Of a stretch of DNA of 64,000 bases, positions 28,546 to 37,815 are shown one piece after another. The notes beneath the pieces were generated by a model. The model was not told the origin of the DNA. It saw only the letters and a program-made list of their open reading frames with translations, and searched no databases. This DNA is from Pseudomonas sp. R5-89-07. Its GTDB lineage: Bacteria; Pseudomonadota; Gammaproteobacteria; Pseudomonadales; Pseudomonadaceae. The stretch lies in assembly GCF_003851685.1 (NCBI RefSeq), contig NZ_CP027727.1, forward strand, positions 3,658,001 to 3,722,000. Reading direction: 5' to 3'. The first letter of the stretch is position 1, and every line of letters begins with the position of its first letter. The position numbers and the translations under genes are program-made.

Positions 28546-29676
28546 ATGCGCAAATTACTCGTGTTCACCGTCACCATGGCCCTGGTTGCCGCCCTCGCCG
28601 CGTATCTGGTCTGGACCCAGGAGCGCCCCGTGGCGCATTACCTGTCGGACCTGCGCATTACCCTCGCCGTCAATGAAGGCCAACCGGCCGACCGTGGCAA
28701 CCTGCTGGGGATCCAGCCGGAGCTGTTTCCCGCCGATTACCAGAGCCTGGAACGCCTGCACCTGAAGCTCTCGGCCTATCTGCAGAAGGCCCGTGAGATG
28801 GGCTTGATCAACGACAAGACCATCGTGGTGCTGCCGGAGCACATCGGCACTTGGTTGATGCTGGCGGGTGAGAAAGACGAGCTGTACCAGGCCACCCACC
28901 TCAAGGATGCGATGAACTGGCTGTCGATCAGCAACCCGGTGCCGTTCCTGCGGGCCTGGATCAGCGCCACCGGCGACAACCGCATGGACGATGCGTATTT
29001 GCGCATGAAAGCGCCGGGCATGGCGCGCGATTATCAGGTGCTGTTCGGCGGGCTGGCCAAGGAATTCGGCGTGACCCTGGTGGCCGGCTCCATCGCCCTG
29101 CCCAACCCCAGTGTGAGCCAGGGGCAACTGCAGGTCGGCCATGGCGCGCTGTACAACGTCAGCCTGGTGTTTGCCGCCGATGGTCTGCCCTTGGGCCAGC
29201 CGCAGCGTCAGTTGTACCCGATCTACGACGAACGCGGCTTTATCGAACCCGGCGATGAAAACATCGTCAGCGTGGTTGACACCCCGGCCGGGCGCCTGGG
29301 CATCCTGATCGGCAGCGACAGCTGGTACCCGGACAACTACCGCAAGCTCAACGAACAGTCGGCCCAGCTGATTGCAGTACCGGCCTACGTGACCGGGCGC
29401 GATACCTGGGAGCGTCCGTGGCGCGGCTTCAAGAGTGTGTCGACCCCGTCTGAAGTCAGCCTCAAGCCCGAAGAAACCAGCGAGGGCGAAGCCTGGCGCC
29501 GCCTGACCCTGATCAGCCAGCCGCCCATCAGCCAGGCCACGGCGGGCATGAGCGTGTTCCTGCGCGGGCAGTTCTGGGACCTGGGCAGCGCCGGACAAAG
29601 CTTTCTCAGCCACAACGGGCAATTGTTCGCCGACGGCGATGCCCGTGGCGCGCGCCTGCTGAATATCTGGCTGTAA
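28546..29676 (+). CDS. Membrane-anchored nitrilase-fold protein with a degenerate catalytic triad
   Basis: A 376-residue protein from ATG 28546 (MRKLLVFTV). An N-terminal hydrophobic segment (VFTVTMALVAALAAYLVW) anchors it in the membrane. The carbon-nitrogen hydrolase domain covers about 40-360. The glutamate of the E-K-C triad is present (VVLPEHIGTWL, Glu98). The lysine position appears as Arg221 (LGQPQRQLYPIYDERGF). The cysteine motif normally ICYD is IGSD (Gly256). The fold is probably intact but ordinary nitrilase chemistry is not expected. It is 4 bp upstream of an AraC-type regulator on the same strand, so the two are probably one operon. Confidence 0.75.
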   Translation: MRKLLVFTVTMALVAALAAYLVWTQERPVAHYLSDLRITLAVNEGQPADRGNLLGIQPELFPADYQSLERLHLKLSAYLQKAREMGLINDKTIVVLPEHIGTWLMLAGEKDELYQATHLKDAMNWLSISNPVPFLRAWISATGDNRMDDAYLRMKAPGMARDYQVLFGGLAKEFGVTLVAGSIALPNPSVSQGQLQVGHGALYNVSLVFAADGLPLGQPQRQLYPIYDERGFIEPGDENIVSVVDTPAGRLGILIGSDSWYPDNYRKLNEQSAQLIAVPAYVTGRDTWERPWRGFKSVSTPSEVSLKPEETSEGEAWRRLTLISQPPISQATAGMSVFLRGQFWDLGSAGQSFLSHNGQLFADGDARGARLLNIWL

Positions 29677-29680
29677 GCGC

Positions 29681-30715
29681 GTGAAGCCGGTGCGCCTGGG
29701 GGATTTGTCGGTAGGCTTCGTGCATACCTTGGCCGATGCCGTCCATAGCCACGGCCTGGACCCGCAACCCCTGTTGCTGCAATACGGCCTGGACCCTGCA
29801 CGCCTGGCCGAAGCGGGGGCGCGTTTGTCGATCCCGCGCTATATGCGCCTGGGCCATGCGGCCATCCAACTGACCGGCGATCCGGGCCTGGGCCTGCGCA
29901 TGGGCCAGCTCAGTCGCCTGAGCCAGGCCGGGCTCGCCGGTGTCACCGCAGCCCAGGCGCCGAATGTGCGTGAAGCTGCGCGCACGCTGACGCGTTTCGA
30001 ACCTTTGTATGGCTCCAACTACCGCGGACAATCGAGCTTTCATGAAGACGCCGAAGGCGCCTGGCTGAGGTTCTATTCCATCAGCCCCTACAATGCCTAT
30101 AACCGCTTTGTGGTGGACTCGATCATCGCCGGCTGGCTGCATCAACTGTCGAGCCTGGCGCAACAACAGGTGCAGGCCCAACGCATTGAAATCGAGTTCC
30201 AAGCGCCCGAATACAGTGAGCTGTATGACGTGCTGGGGGACGCACCGGTGCAGTTCGGCGCCGAGAACAATCAACTGCGCCTGAGCCAACCCACCCTGGC
30301 CCTGCGAAACCCGCAGCACTGCCCAAGCACCTGGCAACTGTTGCTGCAGCTGTGTGAACGGGAACTGGAGCAACTGACCCGCACCCGCAGCCTGCGCGAG
30401 CGCATTACCCGTTTGCTCGGCCCCATGCTCAATGGGGGTCGGGAACCCGACCTGGAGGAAGTGGCGGCACGCTTGAAGCTGCCCACCTGGACACTGCGAC
30501 GCAAACTGGCCGACGAGGGTACCCAGTTTCGCGCGATTCTCAACGACACCCGCCGCGACCTGGCCATGACCTACATCCGCGACACGGAACTGGCCTTTGG
30601 CGAAATCGCCTATCTGCTCGGTTTTGCCTCGGCCCAAGCCTTCCAACGCGCCTTCAGGCGCTGGAACAACCAGACCCCAGGGGAATTTCGCCGCAGTCAG
30701 CGGCATTCCGCCTGA
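29681..30715 (+). CDS. AraC-family transcriptional regulator
   Basis: This 344-residue protein starts at GTG 29681, 4 bp after the nitrilase-fold gene, so the pair is probably co-translated. The N-terminal about 200 residues form the Arabinose_bd-like domain of OruR/ArgR-type regulators (LSIPRYMRLGHAAIQLTGDPGLGLRMG and LTRFEPLYGSNYRG). The C-terminal about 90 residues are the AraC HTH pair: VAARLKLPTWTLRRKLADEGTQFRAIL and IAYLLGFASAQAFQRAFRRWNNQTPGEFRR. The target genes and effector are unknown. Confidence 0.93.
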   Translation: MKPVRLGDLSVGFVHTLADAVHSHGLDPQPLLLQYGLDPARLAEAGARLSIPRYMRLGHAAIQLTGDPGLGLRMGQLSRLSQAGLAGVTAAQAPNVREAARTLTRFEPLYGSNYRGQSSFHEDAEGAWLRFYSISPYNAYNRFVVDSIIAGWLHQLSSLAQQQVQAQRIEIEFQAPEYSELYDVLGDAPVQFGAENNQLRLSQPTLALRNPQHCPSTWQLLLQLCERELEQLTRTRSLRERITRLLGPMLNGGREPDLEEVAARLKLPTWTLRRKLADEGTQFRAILNDTRRDLAMTYIRDTELAFGEIAYLLGFASAQAFQRAFRRWNNQTPGEFRRSQRHSA

Positions 30716-30723
30716 AGTCGGGC

Positions 30724-30810
30724 TTACAGCTCGGTGGCATCGTCGACCGGATCCAGCGGGTCGAATTCGAATGCCTGGTACTCCAGCAGTTCTTCCTGGT
30801 AATCGTCCAT
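30724..30810 (-). CDS. Small acidic protein of 28 residues
   Basis: ATG at 30808-30810 is preceded by AAGGAG with a 5-base spacer, one of the better ribosome sites in this region. The predicted protein, MDDYQEELLEYQAFEF followed by DPLDPVDDATEL, has 28 residues and is strongly acidic (about ten Asp/Glu). It could be an interaction-type peptide. It is divergent from the E1-like gene at 31039 and the TTGCAATTGCAA palindrome lies between them. I do not recognise a family. Conservation in related species is the main test. Confidence 0.55.
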   Translation of the reverse strand: MDDYQEELLEYQAFEFDPLDPVDDATEL

Positions 30811-30973
30811 GGGGACTCCTTGTTGAGTTAAACGCGGCCGCACGATTAATGACCTGCATGACCAGCCTAAAGTGCCGCCATGACGAAAAAATGTCTGCGC
30901 TGTTACATTCCTGTCTTTAAACGTGCCAGCGGCATGCTGATTTAAATGGCGCGCTTTAGGTGCATCTGCAATC

Positions 30974-30987
30974 ATTGCAATTGCAAT
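30974..30987. promoter_or_regulatory. Operator matching the MarR-gene operator (copy A)
   Basis: ATTGCAATTGCAAT is a perfect 14-bp palindrome 52 bp before the E1-like gene start. The core TTGCAATTGCAA is identical to that at 32612-32625 in front of the aceE-like gene. Additional TGCAAT half-sites flank it. Confidence 0.6.
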
Positions 30988-31038
30988 CATATGCCGCATT
31001 CCGTTAGGGTAGACGCATCTGCTGCCCGGAACACGCCC

Positions 31039-32046
31039 ATGTCCACCTCTACCGCAAACGCCGCGCAGTGGTGCATCGACGCACTTAGCACCTGCGCCTA
31101 CCCGCGCAACTCGCCGCTGTATACGGTCATGACCATGGCCAGCGCGCTGGAATTCAGCCGACAAGCCTGGGTGATTCGCGGCCAGTCGCGCAGTCGACGC
31201 GTGGGCAACTGGCCCACTTGGTTTGCCCGCAATACCGGCGAAAAACCCATGCTCTACCTGCACAGCGCAACGTCATCTGCGCAGCTGTGCGCATTGTCAG
31301 ACCACACCGCCCAGCGCGGCATCCTGTGCAATGACAGCGAAACCCAACCGTCCCCCTGGCCGAAGGGCGCGCAACCGTCGCTGCCATTGTGGCTGTCGGC
31401 CAACCCACACTGCACCCCCTACGATCCCGCCTCGGGTGAAGAAGCACGGACCATCGTACTGGCCGGGTTGCGCACGTTATATGTCGACGGCAAGCCGGGG
31501 TTTTATTACCTGGCGCTGCATGATCAGGAAAGCGCCATCGCAGCGCAGACGCTAGATCGTGAAGGCATGATCAAGGGCATGTATCCGGTTCGGGGCCTTG
31601 CAAGCGCGCAGGCTGTGCGCTTGCTAGGTGCGGGCCGGGCCTTGGACGAGGTCTTGCACGCCGCACAGTTGCTGGAACATGAATGGGGCATTACGGCACA
31701 GGTATGGAGTTGCCCCAGTTACACACGGCTGGCGCGCGAGGCACAGGCCGCTGAACGCTGGAACCGCCTGCATCCGCATGCACCCAGGCGCAGCTGCCAT
31801 TTGCGCGACTGCCTGGCGGGGAGCCGAACACCGGTGATTGCCGTCACTGGTTACCCACAGGCGGTCGTCGACCCGTTGGCGGCGTATGTGGATACCCGCT
31901 TCGTAGCGCTGGGCGCAGGCTCGGTGCAGGCAGCAGCACCGAACCGTTATTGGATTGCAAGCCTGGCGCTAAAAGCCTTGGCCGATGACGGGCATCTGGA
32001 CACACGCAAAGCAGAAGATGCCCTGCGACGCTATTGCCTGAAATGA
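31039..32046 (+). CDS. Stand-alone C-terminal E1-like (AceE-family) protein
   Basis: A 335-residue protein starting at ATG 31039 (MSTSTANAAQ). Its residues about 120-335 align with the last third of the nearby 886-residue AceE-like protein (from about residue 650): TPYDPASGEEARTIVLAGL with AYDPTFAYELAVIIREGM, DREGMIKGMYPVRG with VETGILKGMYPLST, AERWNRLHPHAP with MERWNLLHPSDE, and LALKALADDGHLDTRKAEDALRRY with LAALKALADDGVIGRDKVVDAISRY. The N-terminal 120 residues are only vaguely similar. There is no ThDP-binding GDGEMD motif, so no complete E1 reaction is expected. It is probably regulatory, structural or degenerate. It follows a palindrome shared with the aceE-like promoter. Confidence 0.72.
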   Translation: MSTSTANAAQWCIDALSTCAYPRNSPLYTVMTMASALEFSRQAWVIRGQSRSRRVGNWPTWFARNTGEKPMLYLHSATSSAQLCALSDHTAQRGILCNDSETQPSPWPKGAQPSLPLWLSANPHCTPYDPASGEEARTIVLAGLRTLYVDGKPGFYYLALHDQESAIAAQTLDREGMIKGMYPVRGLASAQAVRLLGAGRALDEVLHAAQLLEHEWGITAQVWSCPSYTRLAREAQAAERWNRLHPHAPRRSCHLRDCLAGSRTPVIAVTGYPQAVVDPLAAYVDTRFVALGAGSVQAAAPNRYWIASLALKALADDGHLDTRKAEDALRRYCLK

Positions 32047-32071
32047 GCCGGCATGCAGCACTTCGCTGCAC

Positions 32072-32542
32072 TCAGGTTTTGCGTCGACCGCGGGTTTGCA
32101 CACCCGCATCCATCGCCAGCCCCGCCGTGCGCTCCAGCGCATCGGCAAAGGCCTGGCGCTGCTCGGGCTCGATCTGCGACAAGAACAGCTCATCCACGGT
32201 GCTTTCGTAGATTTTCCACATCTTTTTGCGCAGGGTGCGGCCCGCCTCGGTGATCGAGGCAAACGCCGCTCGGCCATCACCGTCGGAACGCGAGCGCACC
32301 ACCAGGCCGTCTTTTTCCAGGCGGTCGACCAGACGTGTGAGGTTGTAACGCTCAATGGCCAGCACATCGGCCAGTTCATGCATGCGGCGGGTACCTTCAG
32401 GGCCGCTTTCCAGCCCCCACAACGCGTCGTACCAGGCATACGGCGGCAGTTGCGCCTCGGCCAACCGGCGCTCGATCTCACGGATGACCGTCCTGTGGGC
32501 CCTGACAAAACGGAACCATACATCAGGCTCTTTCGACGACAT
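32072..32542 (-). CDS. MarR-family regulator of the E1 genes
   Basis: The start is ATG 32542 (MSSKEPDVWFRFVRAH), 156 residues. The winged-helix domain is clear: LPPYAWYDALWGLESGPEGTRRMHELADVLAI followed by ERYNLTRLVDRLEKDGLVVRSRSDGDGRA, where the last text is the classic MarR beta-wing. It is divergent from the aceE-like gene, convergent with the E1-like gene at 31039, and the shared palindrome at 32612-32625 lies in its promoter. It therefore probably represses both E1 genes and itself; the ligand (perhaps a 2-oxoacid) is inference. Confidence 0.9.
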   Translation of the reverse strand: MSSKEPDVWFRFVRAHRTVIREIERRLAEAQLPPYAWYDALWGLESGPEGTRRMHELADVLAIERYNLTRLVDRLEKDGLVVRSRSDGDGRAAFASITEAGRTLRKKMWKIYESTVDELFLSQIEPEQRQAFADALERTAGLAMDAGVQTRGRRKT

Positions 32543-32611
32543 GCAACACCATCCGGGGATTTTCAAGAAGGTTGCAATAGTAGCTCATCCCAGGCTAAAT
32601 TCCGGCATGTC

Positions 32612-32625
32612 GTTGCAATTGCAAC
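32612..32625. promoter_or_regulatory. MarR operator (copy B)
   Basis: GTTGCAATTGCAAC is a perfect 14-bp palindrome between the MarR gene (start 32542) and the aceE-like gene (start 32687). Single TTGCA half-sites lie nearby at about 32572 and 32630. The core matches copy A at 30974-30987. Confidence 0.65.
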
Positions 32626-32686
32626 TATATTGCAGCACTCCCACAAGGAGTCCGTCGCCTGGAATCCGCCTACTCTGGAGCCATAT

Positions 32687-35347
32687 ATGAACCCCAATAA
32701 CGCAGCATCTCTGGACAACGATCCACAGGAAACCCGCGAGTGGCTGGACTCCATCGAATCGGTGCTGTCTACCGAAGGTCGCCCCCGCGCCCACTACCTG
32801 ATCGACCAACTGCTGGATTTCGACGTAGCGCGCCACGGCGACTTTTATGGACGGGTGACCACCCCTTACGTCAATACCATTGCGCTCGACCGCGAGGTGC
32901 CCTACCCCGGCAATCTGGACATCGAACGCCGGACCAATGCGTTTATCCGCTGGAACGCCATGGCGATGGTCCTGCGTGCCGGCAAACACTCAGGCGTCGG
33001 TGGGCATATTGCAACCTATGCGTCAGCCGCGGTGCTCTACGACGTAGGCTTCGACCATTTTTTCCGTGGTCGAACCGATACGTTCGACGGCGATCTGGTG
33101 TACATCCAGGGCCACTCCTCCCCAGGTATCTACGGCCGCGCTTATCTGGAAGGCCGTATCAACGAAGCCCAGCTGGATAACTTTCGCCGCGAGGCCGGTG
33201 GCGAAGGCCTGTCTTCCTACCCTCATCCACGGCTGATGCCGGACTTTTGGCAGTTTCCAACGGTGTCCATGGGGCTCGGCCCGATCACTGCCGCTTACCA
33301 GGCGCGCTTTATGCGCTACCTGGAATTTCGCGACCTCAAGCAACACCAGGGTCGCAAGGTGTGGGCGTTCCTCGGCGACGGCGAAATGGACCAGCCGGAA
33401 TCCCTGGCCGCCATCTCCCTGGCGGGGCGCGAAAAACTCGACAACCTGATCTTTGTAGTGAACTGCAACCTGCAGCGGCTGGACGGCCCGGTGCGCGGCA
33501 ACGCCAAGGTGATCCAGGAATTCGAAAGTTTGTACCGTGCCGCCGGCTGGAATGTGATCAAGGTGATCTGGGGCGGTGGCTGGGATGCGCTGCTGGAAAA
33601 GGACCACAGCGGCCTGCTGCGCCAACGCATGATGGAATGTGTGGACGGCGACTACCAAAATTACAAATCTCAGAATGGCGCCTACGTACGCGAGCATTTC
33701 TTCGGCAAGTATCCGCAGCTGCTGGCACTGGTTGCAGACATGTCCGACGACGATATCTGGAAGCTCTCACGGGGCGGTCATGACCCGGCCAAGGTCTACA
33801 ACGCCTACGCCGCCGCGGTACGCCACAAGGGCCAGCCCACTGTGATCCTGGCCAAGACCGTAAAGGGCTTTGGCATGGGCGAGGCCGGCGAAGGCCAGAA
33901 CATCAATCATCAGTTGAAAAAGATGGGCGCCGAGGCGGTAAAAGCCTTCCGTGATCGCTTCGGTCTGGACGTGGCCGATGACCAGCTCGACGAGATTCCT
34001 TACCTAAAACCCGCCGCCGACAGTGCAGAAGCCCACTACTTCAGCGCCCGGCGCCAGGCCCTGGGCGGACACGTGCCCGCCCGGCACAGCAGCGTCGCCC
34101 CTTTGACGATCCCGCCTTTGTCCGTATTCGCCACTCAGCTCAAGGACACCGGCGAGCGCGCTATTTCCACCACCATGGCGTTCGTCCGCATCCTTGGCAC
34201 CCTGCTCAAGGACCCGCATTTGGGCAAGCTGATCGTACCCATCGTGCCGGATGAGTCGCGCACCTTCGGCATGGAAAGCCTGTTCCGGCAGATCGGCATC
34301 CACTCCGCCGTCGGCCAGCTTTACACTCCGCAAGACGCCGGCCAACTGAGCTACTACAAAGAGAGCAAGGACGGACAGATCATGCAGGAAGGCCTGAATG
34401 AATCGGGAGCCATTTCCTCATGGATCGCGGCGAGTACGTCCTACAGCAACCACGGCCTGATGACCGTGCCTTTCTATATCTTCTACTCAATGTTCGGCTT
34501 CCAGCGCGTTGGCGACCTGGCCTGGGCGGCGGGAGATGCGCGGGCCCGAGGGTTTCTGCTGGGGGCCACGGCCGGGCGCACCACCCTGATGGGAGAAGGG
34601 TTGCAGCATGACGACGGGCACAGCCATATCCTGGCGTCAGTGATTCCTTGCTGCGTGGCCTACGACCCGACCTTTGCCTACGAGCTGGCGGTGATTATTC
34701 GCGAGGGCATGCGGCGCATGTACGTCGAGCAGGAAGACATTTATTACTACATCACCCTGCTCAACGAAAACTACCCGCACCCGGCAATGCCCGAAGGCGT
34801 CGAGACTGGCATTCTCAAGGGTATGTATCCGTTGAGCACCCACCGCCAATCATGCGTGCAACTGATGGGCAGTGGTTCGATTCTGCGTGAAGTGATCGCC
34901 GCAGCTGCGCTGCTTGAGCGGGACTTCGCCGTGCACAGCGATGTCTGGAGCGTCACCAGCCTGACTGAACTGCGCCGCGACGGGCACGCGATGGAACGCT
35001 GGAACCTGTTGCATCCGAGCGATGAACCGCGCCAGAGCTATGTGGAACAGTGTCTCGCCGACAAGACCGGACCGGTGGTGGTCGCTACCGACTACATGAA
35101 ACTATTCGCCGACCAGATTCGCCCCTTCGTACACGGCCGCCGCTTTGTGGCGCTGGGCACGGATGGTTTCGGGCAGTCGGATACACGCGAAGCGTTGCGC
35201 GAGTTTTTTGAAGTAGATCGACATTTCATCGTGCTGGCGGCCCTGAAGGCCTTGGCAGATGACGGCGTGATCGGCCGTGACAAGGTCGTGGACGCCATCA
35301 GCCGCTACGGGATCAATGCCGACAAGGCAGATCCCGTAACGGTCTGA
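32687..35347 (+). CDS. Homodimeric 2-oxoacid dehydrogenase E1 (AceE/MdeB-like)
   Basis: This 886-residue protein from ATG 32687 (GGAG 6 bp upstream) has the length and layout of AceE, the homodimeric pyruvate dehydrogenase E1. ThDP-binding motif WAFLGDGEMDQPESLAAIS, the middle domain (LMTVPFYIFYSMFGFQRVGDLAW) and the C-terminal transketolase-like domain (SDVWSVTSLTELRRDGHAMERWN) are complete. No E2 or E3 gene is adjacent, unlike the housekeeping aceEF operon, so it is a paralogue. A similar solitary E1 in P. putida, MdeB, acts on 2-oxobutyrate next to a methionine gamma-lyase; no such lyase is seen here. Its MarR gene and palindrome indicate substrate-inducible expression. Confidence 0.93.
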   Translation: MNPNNAASLDNDPQETREWLDSIESVLSTEGRPRAHYLIDQLLDFDVARHGDFYGRVTTPYVNTIALDREVPYPGNLDIERRTNAFIRWNAMAMVLRAGKHSGVGGHIATYASAAVLYDVGFDHFFRGRTDTFDGDLVYIQGHSSPGIYGRAYLEGRINEAQLDNFRREAGGEGLSSYPHPRLMPDFWQFPTVSMGLGPITAAYQARFMRYLEFRDLKQHQGRKVWAFLGDGEMDQPESLAAISLAGREKLDNLIFVVNCNLQRLDGPVRGNAKVIQEFESLYRAAGWNVIKVIWGGGWDALLEKDHSGLLRQRMMECVDGDYQNYKSQNGAYVREHFFGKYPQLLALVADMSDDDIWKLSRGGHDPAKVYNAYAAAVRHKGQPTVILAKTVKGFGMGEAGEGQNINHQLKKMGAEAVKAFRDRFGLDVADDQLDEIPYLKPAADSAEAHYFSARRQALGGHVPARHSSVAPLTIPPLSVFATQLKDTGERAISTTMAFVRILGTLLKDPHLGKLIVPIVPDESRTFGMESLFRQIGIHSAVGQLYTPQDAGQLSYYKESKDGQIMQEGLNESGAISSWIAASTSYSNHGLMTVPFYIFYSMFGFQRVGDLAWAAGDARARGFLLGATAGRTTLMGEGLQHDDGHSHILASVIPCCVAYDPTFAYELAVIIREGMRRMYVEQEDIYYYITLLNENYPHPAMPEGVETGILKGMYPLSTHRQSCVQLMGSGSILREVIAAAALLERDFAVHSDVWSVTSLTELRRDGHAMERWNLLHPSDEPRQSYVEQCLADKTGPVVVATDYMKLFADQIRPFVHGRRFVALGTDGFGQSDTREALREFFEVDRHFIVLAALKALADDGVIGRDKVVDAISRYGINADKADPVTV

Positions 35348-35348
35348 G

Positions 35349-36176
35349 CTACTGGGCTGGGGTCGGCAGAGGTGGAATCGCCTCTGTCGGCGCGGGCAGG
35401 CTCGGGTTGGTCGGCGCAGGCGCAGGTTCTGTTGCCGGTGTCGGTGCCATGTCCGGTACGGGCTCTACGCTCGGCGCGACGGGCGCGATGGGTGCGGCCT
35501 CAGGTGGCGGCGCAAGCGGCTGCGCAGCGGCAGGCGTGACAGGCGCCTCTTGAGGAGCCTCGACCTTATCGGCTGCCGGCGCGGCTTTCTGTTCAGGCAT
35601 GCCAAGCTCATCCTTGGGCTTTTCGGGGATATGTGCGGCCTGCTTCACTTCCTGGGGCAAAAACACATCCACCAAGGCAAAGTAACGCTCATAGAACTTG
35701 GGCGCCGAGACGGTCTCGCTCGCCACCTTGACCATCGAGTCATCGGTGGAGCCGATGGGCATCGACACCGAGCCCAATACCCCAACCCCGAGGCTCGCGG
35801 AATTGTTGACCTTCTTCAGCGCATAGCGGTCCTGCAAGGCGTTGGCAAACATCGTCGAGTGATTGCTGCCTTTGCCATCAGCGGCACACACCACGTTGAA
35901 GCTGATCTGCAAATGGGTCTCGCCGGTCTGCTGGAAACTCTTGTTGCCGGCCACCAACTTTGGATCGCTGCTGGTGATGATATAGCCCTGGCTGAGCAGG
36001 GCACGACGCGCCGCTTCACAGGCCGCCACATCGCTCACCGGGTAATCGCGGGAAAAGGTACCGGAGTCGTCGAAATTCTCATGTTCATAAATAGCGGTCT
36101 TGGGTGACGAGCAACCCGCCGCGCCCGCCAGCACCAGCGCCAACCCTAGGTTTCGCAAGTGAAATGATGTCGACAT
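35349..36176 (-). CDS. DUF2242 lipoprotein with a Pro/Ala-rich tail
   Basis: This 275-residue protein begins with a lipoprotein signal (LGLALVLAGAAGCSS, lipobox LAGAAGC with Cys near residue 22). The main part (about 25-175) matches DUF2242: IYEHENFDDSGTFSRDYP, ACEAARRALLSQGYIITSSDPKLVAG, HLQISFNVVC and PKFYERYFALVDVFL. The last about 80 residues are Pro/Ala/Glu-rich and probably unstructured, perhaps spanning towards peptidoglycan. It is convergent with the aceE-like gene, separated by a single base. Function unknown. Confidence 0.88.
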   Translation of the reverse strand: MSTSFHLRNLGLALVLAGAAGCSSPKTAIYEHENFDDSGTFSRDYPVSDVAACEAARRALLSQGYIITSSDPKLVAGNKSFQQTGETHLQISFNVVCAADGKGSNHSTMFANALQDRYALKKVNNSASLGVGVLGSVSMPIGSTDDSMVKVASETVSAPKFYERYFALVDVFLPQEVKQAAHIPEKPKDELGMPEQKAAPAADKVEAPQEAPVTPAAAQPLAPPPEAAPIAPVAPSVEPVPDMAPTPATEPAPAPTNPSLPAPTEAIPPLPTPAQ

Positions 36177-36408
36177 CGAAAATCCTGAGAAAAACAGTCC
36201 GGGCGGTATTGTGCAACAGAACGAGGCCTTGGCGCGCGCATTCCTGTCGGTAAAACGTCACAGCCTTTGGGGCTGGCGCTGCTGACTATGACAAGTTTGT
36301 TTACAACTTATTCCCCAACTTCCTATCATCGCCCTGGGTGCGCTGCTGCATACGGCACAGCGCAGGTTAAAGAATAAGCGTTGGTCGGGCCGCCAATGGA
36401 GATAGGTC

Positions 36409-37758
36409 GTGCCTGATAAACACCCAGCCATCCCTCGCCCACAGCGTTTGACCGAGGGCGCACTGTCTGCCCTTGGGCGCTTTTCAGATATAGAAGCCGT
36501 CAGCGGCATTGTCCTGCTGCTGGCCGCCATCGTCGCCTTGATCTGGGCCAACAGCCCGGCGGCCGACACCTACGAGCACTTCTGGAATACCCCAGTCACC
36601 CTTGGGCTGGGCGACTACAGCGTGTCGCGCTCGCTGCACTTCCTGGTCAATGACGGCCTGATGACCATCTTCTTCCTGGTGGTGGGCGCCGAGATACGCC
36701 AGGAGATCAAGGACGGTGCGCTCGCCAACCTGAAGCTGGCCACGCTGCCATTGGGCGCAGCGCTGGGTGGCGTACTGATGCCGGCGATCATTTACACCGT
36801 GCTCAACCACGGCACCGCCGCCGCCAGTGGCTGGGCCGTACCCACCGCAACGGACATCGCCTTTGCCGTCGGCGTGCTGGCACTGTTGGGCAGGTCGATT
36901 CCCAGTGGCGTACGTATCCTGCTGCTGGCCTTGGCCATTATCGATGACATCGTGGCAATCCTGATCATTGCCGTATTCTTCACCGCCAGCCTCGATTACA
37001 TGGGACTGGTAATAGCCATCGCCGGGCTGGCGCTGGTGCTGGTTTTCCAGCGCATGGGCATCGGCAAGGCCGCCGTCTACCTGCTGCCTGGAGCGATCGT
37101 GTGGTTTGGCCTGCTCAAGACCGGCGTCCACCCGACGCTTGCCGGCGTAATCCTGGGGCTGATGACGCCGGTCAACTCCAAGCCCGCCACCGAGCGCCCA
37201 CTGGACACCATAGGCCGCACGTTCAACGAATTGATGGAGCGCTTCTCCCAGTCCCATGAAGGCCCTGGACACGTTAACCAGCCACTGAAGCAATTGCGCG
37301 AAGCGCAGCGGGAAATTTTACCGCCAGTGCAGCGGGTTCAATCGGCGCTGCACCCGTGGGTGGCCTTCGGCGTGATGCCGCTGTTCGCGCTGGCCAATGC
37401 CGGTGTCAGCCTGAGCGGCTTCAACCTGGACGATCCCCTGCCCCACGGCGTGTTCATGGGCGTCGTCTTCGCCCTGGTGCTGGGCAAACCCTTGGGCGTG
37501 ATGCTGGCCAGTATCACCCTGGTCAAGCTCAACCTCTGCCAGCTGCCGGACGGCGTCACCTGGTCGGGTGTCGGCCTGGTGGGTCTGCTGGCGGGGATTG
37601 GCTTTACCATGTCGATCTTCATCTCGTCCCTGGCGTTCTCCGACCCGGCCTTGCTGTCGGCGGCCAAGCTGAGCGTGTTGACGGCGTCGACCCTGGCTGC
37701 GGTCATCGGCCTGACCTGGGGTAAGCTCAAGTTCTCGGGCAAGAAATCTGAGAGCTAA
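36409..37758 (+). CDS. nhaA: Na+/H+ antiporter NhaA
   Basis: The start is GTG 36409 with GGAG upstream. The 449-residue protein has about 12 membrane segments and the NhaA hallmarks: [31 protein letters not shown] with the paired aspartates region in [19 protein letters not shown] (Asp-Asp essential for transport in E. coli NhaA), and the C-terminal [19 protein letters not shown]. It is longer than E. coli NhaA (388 residues) because of an N-terminal extension and a loop around 240-290. It is a separate gene with its own 230-bp upstream region, in which I see no clear operator. Confidence 0.95.
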   Translation: MPDKHPAIPRPQRLTEGALSALGRFSDIEAVSGIVLLLAAIVALIWANSPAADTYEHFWNTPVTLGLGDYSVSRSLHFLVNDGLMTIFFLVVGAEIRQEIKDGALANLKLATLPLGAALGGVLMPAIIYTVLNHGTAAASGWAVPTATDIAFAVGVLALLGRSIPSGVRILLLALAIIDDIVAILIIAVFFTASLDYMGLVIAIAGLALVLVFQRMGIGKAAVYLLPGAIVWFGLLKTGVHPTLAGVILGLMTPVNSKPATERPLDTIGRTFNELMERFSQSHEGPGHVNQPLKQLREAQREILPPVQRVQSALHPWVAFGVMPLFALANAGVSLSGFNLDDPLPHGVFMGVVFALVLGKPLGVMLASITLVKLNLCQLPDGVTWSGVGLVGLLAGIGFTMSIFISSLAFSDPALLSAAKLSVLTASTLAAVIGLTWGKLKFSGKKSES

Positions 37759-37815
37759 GCGCCACCGCCATAAGCGTGCGGCGTAAAAAGCGGCCGACCG
37801 GCGCTCCAAACGACG

